In this document: piece by piece, positions 1 through 5,396 of the stretch
How positions within the stretch are numbered: the first letter of the stretch is position 1
How the letters are laid out: the number at the start of each line of letters is the position of its first letter
Assembly (NCBI GenBank): GCA_002491065.1
Contig: DKVF01000028.1
Span: 1 to 9,617 of the forward strand
Reading direction: 5' to 3'
Source of the DNA: Peptococcaceae bacterium UBA7185
Lineage (GTDB): Bacteria; Bacillota; Peptococcia; Peptococcales; Peptococcaceae
DNA: 9,617 bases
The notes under the pieces: generated by a model
Told to the model about the DNA's origin: nothing
Seen by the model: only the letters and a program-made list of their open reading frames with translations
Database searches by the model: none
Position numbers and translations under genes: made by a program

Positions 1-1530
1 ATCTATCCGTTCTTTACCGCAGATGAGGGCTTTTTGCGGACCCGCGTTGAGCAGAACACAGCCGCGCTGCAAGACGATCTATATGAGGGCAGCAGCAACA
101 CCGCCAACTGGGATAATTTGAAAGGAAGGCATCTCACCAGCCTGTTCAGCCTGCTCAATACCGTAGTTGTCACTGACAAAAAGACACTGCCGGATGATAA
201 TACCGGCAAGCTGCGGATCAGCAAAACTGTGTCCGGAACCGTTACTAACTCAGATTATACTCAGAAATTTATTTTTACGGTATCTTTGAAACACGCCGAC
301 GGTACGGCGCTGAGCGGTGAATACTATTACTACGGCGAACAGCTTGCCGGCTATATCAAGGATGGTGAAACGCTTCCCCTGCATCATGACGAAGCAGTGA
401 CCATTCTCGGTCTGCCCAGCGGCACAAAGTGGGAAATTACAGAAACACAAAAAGACGACTGGTCCGTATCTCCGCAATCCGGCGTCATCAACGGTACAAT
501 TGAGACGGACAAAACGTCCAATGCAGCGTTTATTAATTATAATGGAACGTTGCCGACCGGAAATCTGACCGTTTCCAAGACAGTTGACGGCAATGCGGGG
601 GATAAACAAAAAGATTTTCATTTCACCGTAACACTGAGCGATACATCTATCAAAGGCACATATGGCGATATGACATTTACAGACGGCATTGCCACGTTCA
701 CTCTGAAGCATGGAGAAAGAAAAACAGCGACAGGGCTGCCGCTCATCGGTTATACGGTAACCGAAGCAGAAGCAAATCAGGACGGCTATACCACTACATC
801 CCAGGGCGAAACTGGAACAATCGCACAGGATGCGAAAGCAGAGTTTACCAATACGAAAACCAGCGGCGGAGGTGGCGGCGATCCCGGTGTTGACCCAGGC
901 GCAGGAAAAGGGAATCTGACAGTTTCCAAGACAGTCACCGGCAATCAGGGAGATACCAACAAAGCCTTCAACTTCACCGTAACGCTGAGCGATACGTCTA
1001 TCAAGGGCACATATGGCGATATGACATTTACAGACGGCATTGCCACGTTCACCTTAAAGCATGGGGAAAGCAAAACCGCGATTGATCTTCCGCCCGGTGT
1101 CAGATATGAAGTAACCGAAACAGAGGCAAATCAGGACGGGTACACAACCACTGCCAGCGGTGAAAAAGGAAATATTGCAGAGGGCGTTACACAGAAAGCT
1201 ATATTTACCAATACAAAAAATATAAGACCAACGGATCCTGTTACACCAATTACACCAATTACGCCGGACGACCCAACTGCTCCGACCAATCCGACTAATC
1301 CGGACAATCCAGACAATCCGACTAATCCTGATAATCCGGAGATTCCGACAGAACCAACTGAGCCGGGAACACATACAGATCCGGATACTCCATCCGTAGT
1401 TACGGATGAGGCAGTGAAAACTGGCGATGAAGCAAATGCGGTATTGTGGTTGATGCTCATGGGGATTTCCCTTATCGGAGTAATATGTGCAGGACAGGTT
1501 TCAAAAAAACAAGGCAAACACAGTAAATAG
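1..1530 (+). CDS. Cell-wall-anchored surface protein with three isopeptide-type (Spy0128/CnaB-like) domains, 5' partial
   Basis: The frame is open from base 1 to the TAG at 1528-1530, so the N-terminus lies outside the window; 509 residues are visible. The TTG at 34-36 is an ordinary Leu codon, with no ribosome binding site and open frame before it. After about 68 residues of unassigned sequence come three beta-sandwich repeats (about 71-184, 187-287, 304-405). Each has the elements of a self-formed Lys-Asn isopeptide bond: Lys in SKT (K75, K193, K310), Glu in the TE motif (E148, E255, E373) and a C-terminal Asn (N179, N284, N404). A Gly-rich linker (about 288-303) joins domains 2 and 3. A Pro/Asn/Asp/Thr stalk (about 409-470) leads to VKTGD (471-476 region), a hydrophobic membrane segment (about 480-498) and a basic tail (KKQGKHSK). 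This is the architecture of sortase-anchored adhesins or pilin-like proteins. The ligand is unknown. Confidence 0.85.
   Translation: MYPFFTADEGFLRTRVEQNTAALQDDLYEGSSNTANWDNLKGRHLTSLFSLLNTVVVTDKKTLPDDNTGKLRISKTVSGTVTNSDYTQKFIFTVSLKHADGTALSGEYYYYGEQLAGYIKDGETLPLHHDEAVTILGLPSGTKWEITETQKDDWSVSPQSGVINGTIETDKTSNAAFINYNGTLPTGNLTVSKTVDGNAGDKQKDFHFTVTLSDTSIKGTYGDMTFTDGIATFTLKHGERKTATGLPLIGYTVTEAEANQDGYTTTSQGETGTIAQDAKAEFTNTKTSGGGGGDPGVDPGAGKGNLTVSKTVTGNQGDTNKAFNFTVTLSDTSIKGTYGDMTFTDGIATFTLKHGESKTAIDLPPGVRYEVTETEANQDGYTTTASGEKGNIAEGVTQKAIFTNTKNIRPTDPVTPITPITPDDPTAPTNPTNPDNPDNPTNPDNPEIPTEPTEPGTHTDPDTPSVVTDEAVKTGDEANAVLWLMLMGISLIGVICAGQVSKKQGKHSK
559..1215 (+). repeat. Tandem domain duplication, 351-bp period
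   Basis: Domain 2 (from GGA at 559) and domain 3 (from GGG at 910) are direct repeats with a constant 351-bp (117-codon) offset. The longest exact match is 47 bp, 655-701 against 1006-1052, and the flanks (about 622-717 against 973-1068) differ at only a few bases. The ends of the units diverge more, including the segment after KHGE and the linker. Domain 1 is much more distant. This indicates a recent duplication, or gene conversion, of one domain. Confidence 0.85.
1225..1410 (+). repeat. Pro/Asn/Asp-rich stalk repeats
   Basis: Short degenerate in-frame repeats encode TPI TPI and then runs of NP, DNP and TNP triplets, followed by IPTEP/TEPG. At DNA level the 9-mer ACACCAATT is duplicated at 1243-1260, and aatccg-type hexamers recur between 1286 and 1340. 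This is a typical wall-spanning stalk preceding a sorting signal and a likely site of slippage length variation. Confidence 0.75.
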
Positions 1531-1576
1531 ATAACTATGCCGCCGTATGACTTAGAAAACTAAATAACTATATACC

Positions 1577-1612
1577 AGCAAAGGCAGTGCGAGTATTCGT
1601 ACTGCCTTTGCT
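1577..1612 (+). terminator. 15-bp hairpin after the surface-protein gene
   Basis: AGCAAAGGCAGTGCG (1577-1591) pairs with CGTACTGCCTTTGCT (1598-1612) around a 6-nt loop. It starts 46 bases after the stop codon. The stem contains one G·U wobble when read as plus-strand RNA; read as minus-strand RNA that position would be an A·C mismatch. This favours a role in the surface-protein mRNA. No T-run follows, so it may be a 3'-end stabilising or factor-assisted structure rather than a classical intrinsic terminator. Confidence 0.55.
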
Positions 1613-1634
1613 ACTGTGTGCCAAACACTGTTTT

Positions 1635-1724
1635 ATGAAGAAAATGCGAGGATTTATCCTGTTTATTGCGCTATTATGTGCAGCAGATAATAGAGAGACA
1701 GAGCATTTTCAGCAACTTTATTGA
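1635..1724 (+). CDS. Possible 29-residue ORF with a signal-peptide-like start (doubtful)
   Basis: ATG at 1635 to TGA at 1722-1724 encodes a 29-residue peptide. The first 17 residues (MKKMRGFILFIALLCAA) resemble a bacterial signal peptide: a basic start, a hydrophobic core and small residues at the end. A polar stretch of 12 residues follows. No Shine-Dalgarno sequence is visible upstream, and the 3' part overlaps two AT-rich inverted repeats. It could be a real small membrane peptide, the remnant of a truncated secreted-protein gene, or chance. The lipobox-like ALLC lacks the required small residue at -1, so I do not call it a lipoprotein. Confidence 0.15.
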   Translation: MKKMRGFILFIALLCAADNRETEHFQQLY

Positions 1725-1790
1725 TTGTAAATAAAGTTATGCCTTTACAAGTGTGAAAATAACTCACTATTATATTCTCATTACAAAACA

Positions 1791-1822
1791 GGAAAGGGTA
1801 TGACCGAAGTCACACCCTTTCC
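1791..1822 (-). terminator. Terminator-like hairpin with cUUCGg tetraloop, downstream of the SOD gene
   Basis: On the minus strand GGAAAGGGT (complement of 1814-1822), then G·U, then TGAC, pairs with GTCA and ACCCTTTCC around a UUCG loop closed by C-G, an exceptionally stable tetraloop. The stem is continuous (14 pairs, one G·U) only as minus-strand RNA; plus-strand RNA would carry an A·C mismatch. It lies 82 bases past the SOD stop and is followed by a moderate T-rich tract (TGTTTTG). It is the best candidate for the 3' end of the SOD transcript. Confidence 0.65.
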
Positions 1823-1849
1823 CGCAAAAATGTACCATTGCTTTTTAGT

Positions 1850-1877
1850 TTCTCTGACGATTACAGAGAGATTTTTT
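1850..1877 (+). terminator. Weak plus-strand terminator candidate
   Basis: TCTCTG (1851-1856) pairs with CAGAGA (1864-1869), extendable by a T·G pair, around a 7-nt loop. TTTTTT follows at 1872-1877. The stem is short, but the arrangement is that of an intrinsic terminator. It would stop plus-strand readthrough before it runs antisense into the SOD gene. Confidence 0.35.
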
Positions 1878-1904
1878 ACAATTTCATTTTTATTTTTAAA
1901 AATT

Positions 1905-2558
1905 TTAATCTAAATCTTCAGCCCTGCAGATTGCAGCACTGCGATTTTGATACTGATTTTCTGCAAAGCGCCAGTTAACCAGATGCCACCAGTTTTCTGT
2001 GTAACGTTCCCGATTATAACAATATTGCAGATAATAAGCATGTTCCCACAAATCTAAGACCAGTAACGGCTGAAACTGCTGTAAATCTAAAACATCCTGA
2101 TTGGCAGTATGACAGATTTGCAGCGTATCATTGCTATCGACTGCCAGCCAAAGCCAACCGGAGCCAAAAACTGCTGCGGCACTGGTCTGAAATTGCTGTT
2201 GAAACAGCGCAAAGGATTGATATTGTTCATGAATGGCTCTGCCTAACGTCCCCATAGGACAGCCTGAACTGCGAGGCGTCATGCTGTTCCAGTACAAATT
2301 GTGATTATATACGCCTCCGGCATTGCGCAAAACCTTAGTGCGGATTTCCTCCGGCAAACATTCACCATCGGTCAATAGCTGCTCCAATGTCCAGCTTTGA
2401 TAAGCAGGATAACGCAGCAGGGCTTGATTGAGATTATTTACATAGTTGCAGTGATGATGCTCATAATGAATACAGACCGTTTCCCTACTCAAACAGGGCG
2501 CTAAGCCATTGCAGGCATATGGCAAAGGCTGCAGTGAAAACGGATAACAATTGTGCAT
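1905..2558 (-). CDS. Superoxide dismutase, Fe/Mn family (Mn-type), cysteine-rich
   Basis: The 217-residue product would convert superoxide to O2 and H2O2 in the cytoplasm; no signal peptide is seen. All four metal ligands of the family align: H31 (IHYEHHH), H86 (YNHNLYW), D169 and H173 (DLWEHAYY). The gateway His (H35), Tyr (Y39), the family GSGWLWL motif (132-138) and the VNW near the C-terminus are also present. The outer-sphere Gln is in NQD (Q154), the MnSOD position, while the FeSOD Gln position near H86 is occupied by Gly/Val, so Mn is the likelier metal. It has ten Cys residues (4, 16, 22, 29, 37, 67, 100, 149, 180, 211), unusual for this family; C22 sits where EPH is common. ATG start with AGAGGGAG 4 bases upstream. 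It is flanked by a terminator on each side, so it is probably a single-gene unit. Confidence 0.9.
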   Translation of the reverse strand: MHNCYPFSLQPLPYACNGLAPCLSRETVCIHYEHHHCNYVNNLNQALLRYPAYQSWTLEQLLTDGECLPEEIRTKVLRNAGGVYNHNLYWNSMTPRSSGCPMGTLGRAIHEQYQSFALFQQQFQTSAAAVFGSGWLWLAVDSNDTLQICHTANQDVLDLQQFQPLLVLDLWEHAYYLQYCYNRERYTENWWHLVNWRFAENQYQNRSAAICRAEDLD

Positions 2559-2584
2559 AAAACTCCCTCTTCTCTGTGTATGAA

Positions 2585-2600
2585 ATACTTACATAAGTAT
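2585..2600. promoter_or_regulatory. 16-bp palindrome upstream of SOD, candidate operator
   Basis: ATACTTACATAAGTAT is an inverted repeat with 7-bp arms and a 2-bp centre, located 27-42 bases upstream of the SOD start codon. On the minus strand it overlaps TATACT, a plausible -10 element, although I find no convincing -35. Position and symmetry suit a dimeric winged-helix repressor (for example MarR, HxlR or PadR type), but the regulator is not in the window. Confidence 0.4.
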
Positions 2601-2682
2601 ATATATGCACCTTCATGCTATTTGGGAATTACACACAAAAAATAATGCCATAAAATCAATATCAGAAAAGCTTTGACCAACC

Positions 2683-2703
2683 AAAAAAGCTGCACCGCTT
2701 TTT
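2683..2703 (-). terminator. Intrinsic terminator of the noc-DUF6054 unit
   Basis: On the minus strand AAAAAGC, a 6-nt loop (GGTGCA) and GCTTTTTT form a 7-bp stem ending in a six-T run. It begins 45 bases after the DUF6054 stop. The A-rich 5' arm also makes it usable from the plus strand. It insulates the SOD gene from the upstream genes. Confidence 0.75.
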
Positions 2704-2748
2704 ATAGATTGTTTCTGTCGTATGAATTTGTTGCCTGAAAATGAATTA

Positions 2749-3087
2749 TTATATGCTGTATCTATCAACAATCTGTTCAATTTGCGCCAAAAATGAATCT
2801 TCCCCTACTGTATTGATTTTGAATAGTACTGCGTTACTGCCGCCTGCAGCGATGGCAGAAATAAAAATCTCATCGCCGTCCTGCAATAAGGTAATACTCA
2901 AACTTAACCGATTGCTTCCGATTAGGCTATACCTTTCGTAAACGCGAACCGCACAGCGACAATGCGCTGTATTAAAATCGCTGGATGCCTCCAATGTCGC
3001 AGAAGCACTACCGCCTAATATTGCATCTTCCAATTCAGCCAAAATTGTTTGAAAATCGCCTCGTAATTGCCGTCTTAATTGCGCCAT
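2749..3087 (-). CDS. DUF6054-family protein of unknown function
   Basis: 112 residues, no signal peptide or membrane segment. The sequence resembles from memory the small DUF6054 proteins of Clostridia: an N-terminal helix (QLRGDFQTILAELEDAIL), then GSASATLEASSDF, a CRCAVRVYERYS strand, a Gly-Asn-Arg turn, SLSITLLQDGDEIFISAIAAGGS, and a final FKINTVGE plus helix. The alternating pattern suggests a compact alpha/beta fold. The start ATG has GAGAGGAAAG 6 bases upstream, and the gene lies 12 bases after noc, so the two are likely cotranscribed and share the terminator downstream. No catalytic residues are recognisable. The family name is by recall and would need a profile search; that the gene is real is much more certain. 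Confidence 0.65.
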   Translation of the reverse strand: MAQLRRQLRGDFQTILAELEDAILGGSASATLEASSDFNTAHCRCAVRVYERYSLIGSNRLSLSITLLQDGDEIFISAIAAGGSNAVLFKINTVGEDSFLAQIEQIVDRYSI

Positions 3088-3099
3088 GTTCTTTCCTCT

Positions 3100-3969
3100 C
3101 TATCCTGCAAAAGAAGTGTTATTTTCCTGTGAATTGTTCTGCTGCTGCAAATCTTTTTTTGGTAAACGAATGACAACCTCCAAATATTCATCATTTTCAC
3201 TCTCGGAGATCTCCGCAGGCATACCGGCGTCCTGAATGGTTTTCACGGTACCCTTGATGGTATTGACAAAAATCTTCATATCTTTGATAGCTTTCATCAT
3301 TTTCTTTTTTTTCTGTTCCCGTATATTTTCTTCTTCGGCAATGAGAACATTTTCAATTAGATCATCCGTCTGCCGCACATTCAAATTATTTTTATAAATG
3401 CGGTTCAGTACATCCAGCTGTTGTTCTTCATTTTTCAGTTTCAAGAGGGAGCGCACATGCCGTTCTGTAATGACGTCTACTGATATTTCTTTGCGTACGC
3501 GCTGGGAAATTTGCAGCAGACGCAGCTTATTGGCAATGGTAGGCTGACTTTTTCCCATTTTTTTGGCTACTTCTTCCTGCGTAATCTGAAATTCCTGAAT
3601 CAGACGCGCGTAGCCTTCTGCTTCTTCAAAATAGTTCAGATCTTCCCTTTGCAAATTTTCTATCAGCGCCATTTCCGCTACTTCTCGATCACTTAGCTGA
3701 CGTATCAGTGCCGGAATAGACTCCTTACCCGCCAGCATACTGGCACGAAAACGGCGTTCTCCACTTACCAATTGATACTTTCCATCTACCAAGCGCACAA
3801 TTACCGGCTGCAATACCCCATATTCCCGAATAGAATTGGACAATTCCTCCAACTGCGCCGGATCAAAATAAAGCCGCGGCTGAAAAGGATTGGGCTGAAT
3901 TTCCGCAATGGATAACTCCATAATTGCCTCTCCCTGTTTTTGTTCTGTAGCTGTTTGTACCAGATCCAT
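3100..3969 (-). CDS. noc: Nucleoid occlusion protein Noc (ParB-family CTP-dependent DNA clamp)
   Basis: 289 residues. The ParB N-terminal domain holds NPFQPR (27-32), the CTP-binding box GERRFRA (70-76) and ENLQRE (104-109). A helix-turn-helix follows at about 130-152 (TQEEVAKKMGKSQPTIANKLRLL), then a central domain and a C-terminal dimerisation domain (DEYLEVVIRLPKK). The Gln in SQP, the Lys in IANKL and the Arg in TERH match residues reported to favour Noc-type over ParB-type DNA specificity, and the position after rsmG is the classic noc locus. Noc binds dispersed chromosomal sites and blocks division over the nucleoid. The N-terminus (MDLVQTATEQKQ) is polar and lacks the FSRFFG-like amphipathic membrane helix of Bacillus Noc. 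Start ATG has AGGAGG 8 bases upstream; M17 (ATG at 3919-3921) also has GGGAGAGG before it. Confidence 0.85.
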   Translation of the reverse strand: MDLVQTATEQKQGEAIMELSIAEIQPNPFQPRLYFDPAQLEELSNSIREYGVLQPVIVRLVDGKYQLVSGERRFRASMLAGKESIPALIRQLSDREVAEMALIENLQREDLNYFEEAEGYARLIQEFQITQEEVAKKMGKSQPTIANKLRLLQISQRVRKEISVDVITERHVRSLLKLKNEEQQLDVLNRIYKNNLNVRQTDDLIENVLIAEEENIREQKKKKMMKAIKDMKIFVNTIKGTVKTIQDAGMPAEISESENDEYLEVVIRLPKKDLQQQNNSQENNTSFAG

Positions 3970-4176
3970 ACACTTCTCCTCCTGAAATAAATGCCGTATT
4001 GTATCAACTTCGATTTTTAATAGAAATCCAACAAAAATGCTCTCTGCTTGCTTTCTATTTAAAAAATAATATACTGTTCAGAACTTTTTTACTTAAAATA
4101 ATTCTCGTCTATTTTTTAATTTCCTTCTTTTTACAGTTATTTTTTAACTGCTCTCAAAAAAATTGTAGAAATTTTT
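3970..4176. other. AT-rich gap between the GNAT gene and noc
   Basis: 207 bases, very AT-rich. It holds the SD of noc (3978-3983), a TACAAT -10-like element on the minus strand about 40 bases before the noc start without a clear -35, and two inverted repeats: CAGTTA/TAACTG around five T at 4134-4150, and the terminator-like AT stem next to the GNAT stop. The gap suggests that noc has its own promoter. I see no ORF with a supported start. Confidence 0.4.
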
Positions 4177-4177
4177 T
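4157..4177 (-). terminator. AT-only hairpin at the GNAT stop codon, weak terminator candidate
   Basis: AATTTTTT (4170-4177) and AAAAAATT (4157-4164) form an 8-bp A/T-only stem around a 5-nt loop. On the minus strand the 3' arm ends in a T-run, and the stem starts at the TGA of the GNAT gene. Without G-C pairs it can only be a weak or leaky terminator. Confidence 0.3.
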
Positions 4178-4671
4178 CAGGAAATCTCATAAGCATACAC
4201 AAAATCATCCATAAAAAATCCCTGTCCAATATCATTCTTTTCTTCACGAATCTTTACAAATCCCAGGCGCTCATAAACCTTTACCGCTGAATTATCTTTA
4301 TTTACATTCAGCACAATCAAGCGTTTTCCATAACTTTTTGCCTGTTCAATGACAAACGGTAGCATTTTTTTGGAATATCCTTTTCCACGCTGCACTTTTT
4401 TCAAATAAAATTTGCTGAGATACAATTCCTCAGCACGGGGATAAAAAGCCAGGAAACCAATATTTTCTTTCTCTGCGCGCACAAAATAATACTGATAACC
4501 CTGCTCAATTTGCTTTGTAATTGCCTCCACTGTCTGAAATTTTGCCAACATATAATCATTCTGTGCTTTTCCAATCAGTGAATCAAAATGTTCCCGTATG
4601 ATAGAAGTCGCCAAATTTGATAAATCCGCAATATCAGATTTATTTTGCAATTCTATTTTTACAAACTCCAA
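4177..4671 (-). CDS. GNAT-family N-acetyltransferase
   Basis: 164 residues, cytoplasmic, transferring an acetyl group from acetyl-CoA to an unknown amine. Motif A is the strand LYLSKFYLKK followed by the pyrophosphate-binding loop QRGKGY (94-99); motif B is LNVNKDNSAVKVYERLGF (121-138), including the usual N and Y. This is the small single-domain form of the family, and no substrate can be read from the sequence. The start is TTG at 4671-4669, directly after the TAA of the upstream gene and in the same frame. AAAGGA lies 11 bases upstream, a long spacing, so initiation probably depends on ribosomes terminating on the previous gene. The next in-frame ATG (codon 41) would delete conserved N-terminal structure. 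Last gene of the five-gene run. Confidence 0.85.
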   Translation of the reverse strand: MEFVKIELQNKSDIADLSNLATSIIREHFDSLIGKAQNDYMLAKFQTVEAITKQIEQGYQYYFVRAEKENIGFLAFYPRAEELYLSKFYLKKVQRGKGYSKKMLPFVIEQAKSYGKRLIVLNVNKDNSAVKVYERLGFVKIREEKNDIGQGFFMDDFVYAYEIS

Positions 4672-5388
4672 TTATAACATCGTCCTTTCCATAGCATAGT
4701 AAGGACAATCTGTTTTTTTACATTGCTCGTTAAACTTTGAAAATCCGCAAAAAATCCTTTCTGGCAATTCCATATCAATTGCAAAATTTTCATGTACAAA
4801 CTTAACTGCTTCTTTTACCGCAGTAAAGGAATCTCTTTTACAGCAACGTGGACCGCCCAATTCACCGATTGCTTTCAAAGCCCGCGCAGTCATCTGATTT
4901 GCCAAGCCCCACTCTTTCGTGTGCAAAGGCGTAGCTTCCGTGATAAGACTGACAAAAATACCTGTGCTGACCCCCGCGCCACAGCAGCCCCAATATCCGC
5001 AGGCGCCGCCGGGAATCTGTTTGCCTCGCCGCGCCATTTCCAACAGCGCTACCTGCAAATCAATTTTTCCTCCGCTATGCGCATAGGCAGACAACAAAGC
5101 CGCACCAACCAACACATGATGCTCCGGTCCATGCATATAAATTTGCGGCTGCGCCATAATCTGCTGCATAATTGCAATGGGATTTTTGCTTGTCGTATGC
5201 TTACATTGCTCTAAAATCAATGCGACTCCCTGTTCCATATGACATGCATCACAAATAAAATGACCTGCTTTACATGCTGTCACTGTTTCATATTCCTTCC
5301 CACAATACGCACAGTTCATTTTGCGCGGTATTTGAAAATATTCCAATTCTGCACCACAGAGCAGACAATTTGCTGTAGGCATATCCAA
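4672..5388 (-). CDS. Zinc-ribbon plus DUF5714 domain protein of unknown function
   Basis: 238 residues, soluble. The N-terminus carries Cys pairs C8/C11, C26/C29 and C39 with H43, C46/C49, typical of one or two zinc knuckles. The main domain has the features I recall for DUF5714: MHGPEHHVLV (85-94), ARRGKQIPGGACGYWGCCGAG (119-139, with C130, C135, C136), a WGLANQMTARAL helix, GGPRCCKRDS (178-187) and a C-terminal Cys cluster (C214, C223, C228). Such conserved Cys and His suggest metal or redox chemistry, but no reaction is known to me. AAGGAG overlapping the rsmG stop lies 4 bases before TTG (5388-5386) and 10 before the ATG at codon 3 (5382-5380), so either may be the start. It lies 8 bases after rsmG and joins the GNAT gene without a gap. 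Confidence 0.75.
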   Translation of the reverse strand: MDMPTANCLLCGAELEYFQIPRKMNCAYCGKEYETVTACKAGHFICDACHMEQGVALILEQCKHTTSKNPIAIMQQIMAQPQIYMHGPEHHVLVGAALLSAYAHSGGKIDLQVALLEMARRGKQIPGGACGYWGCCGAGVSTGIFVSLITEATPLHTKEWGLANQMTARALKAIGELGGPRCCKRDSFTAVKEAVKFVHENFAIDMELPERIFCGFSKFNEQCKKTDCPYYAMERTML

Positions 5389-5396
5389 AACGCTCC

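Larger units (their letters stand above)
1531..1904. other. Hairpin-rich spacer between convergent genes
   Basis: These 374 bases separate two convergent genes. Besides the hairpins listed separately (1577-1612, 1791-1822, 1850-1877) there are two AT-rich inverted repeats: CTATTAT (1671-1677) with ATAATAG (1687-1693), and AACTTTATT (1714-1722) with AATAAAGTT (1730-1738). Neither is followed by a T-run. One short ORF (1635-1724) is described separately. I see no tRNA, insertion sequence or long repeat here. Confidence 0.6.

Noticed and set aside
1131..1517. Minus-strand ORF encoding a Gly/Ser/Val-rich, collagen-like repeat protein
   Set aside because: It is the antisense shadow of the Pro/Asn/Asp stalk; the repeats follow from the sense-strand codons, and no ribosome binding site is present.
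1639..1672. Lipobox in the tiny ORF
   Set aside because: ALLC has Leu at -1, where signal peptidase II needs Gly, Ala or Ser.
1818..1831. Partial resemblance to the Noc-binding sequence ATTTCCCGGGAAAT
   Set aside because: Only 10 of 14 positions match, and the central palindrome is broken.
1531..1904. Miniature transposon (MITE) in the hairpin-rich spacer
   Set aside because: The hairpins are independent of each other; I found no terminal inverted repeats spanning the region and no target-site duplication.
2741..2941. Plus-strand ORF antisense to the DUF6054 gene
   Set aside because: No ribosome binding site, no recognisable domain, and the minus-strand frame has a good SD and family-like sequence.
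4792..5214. 140-codon plus-strand ORF
   Set aside because: Lies wholly antisense to the DUF5714 gene, with low-complexity shadow composition and no supported start.
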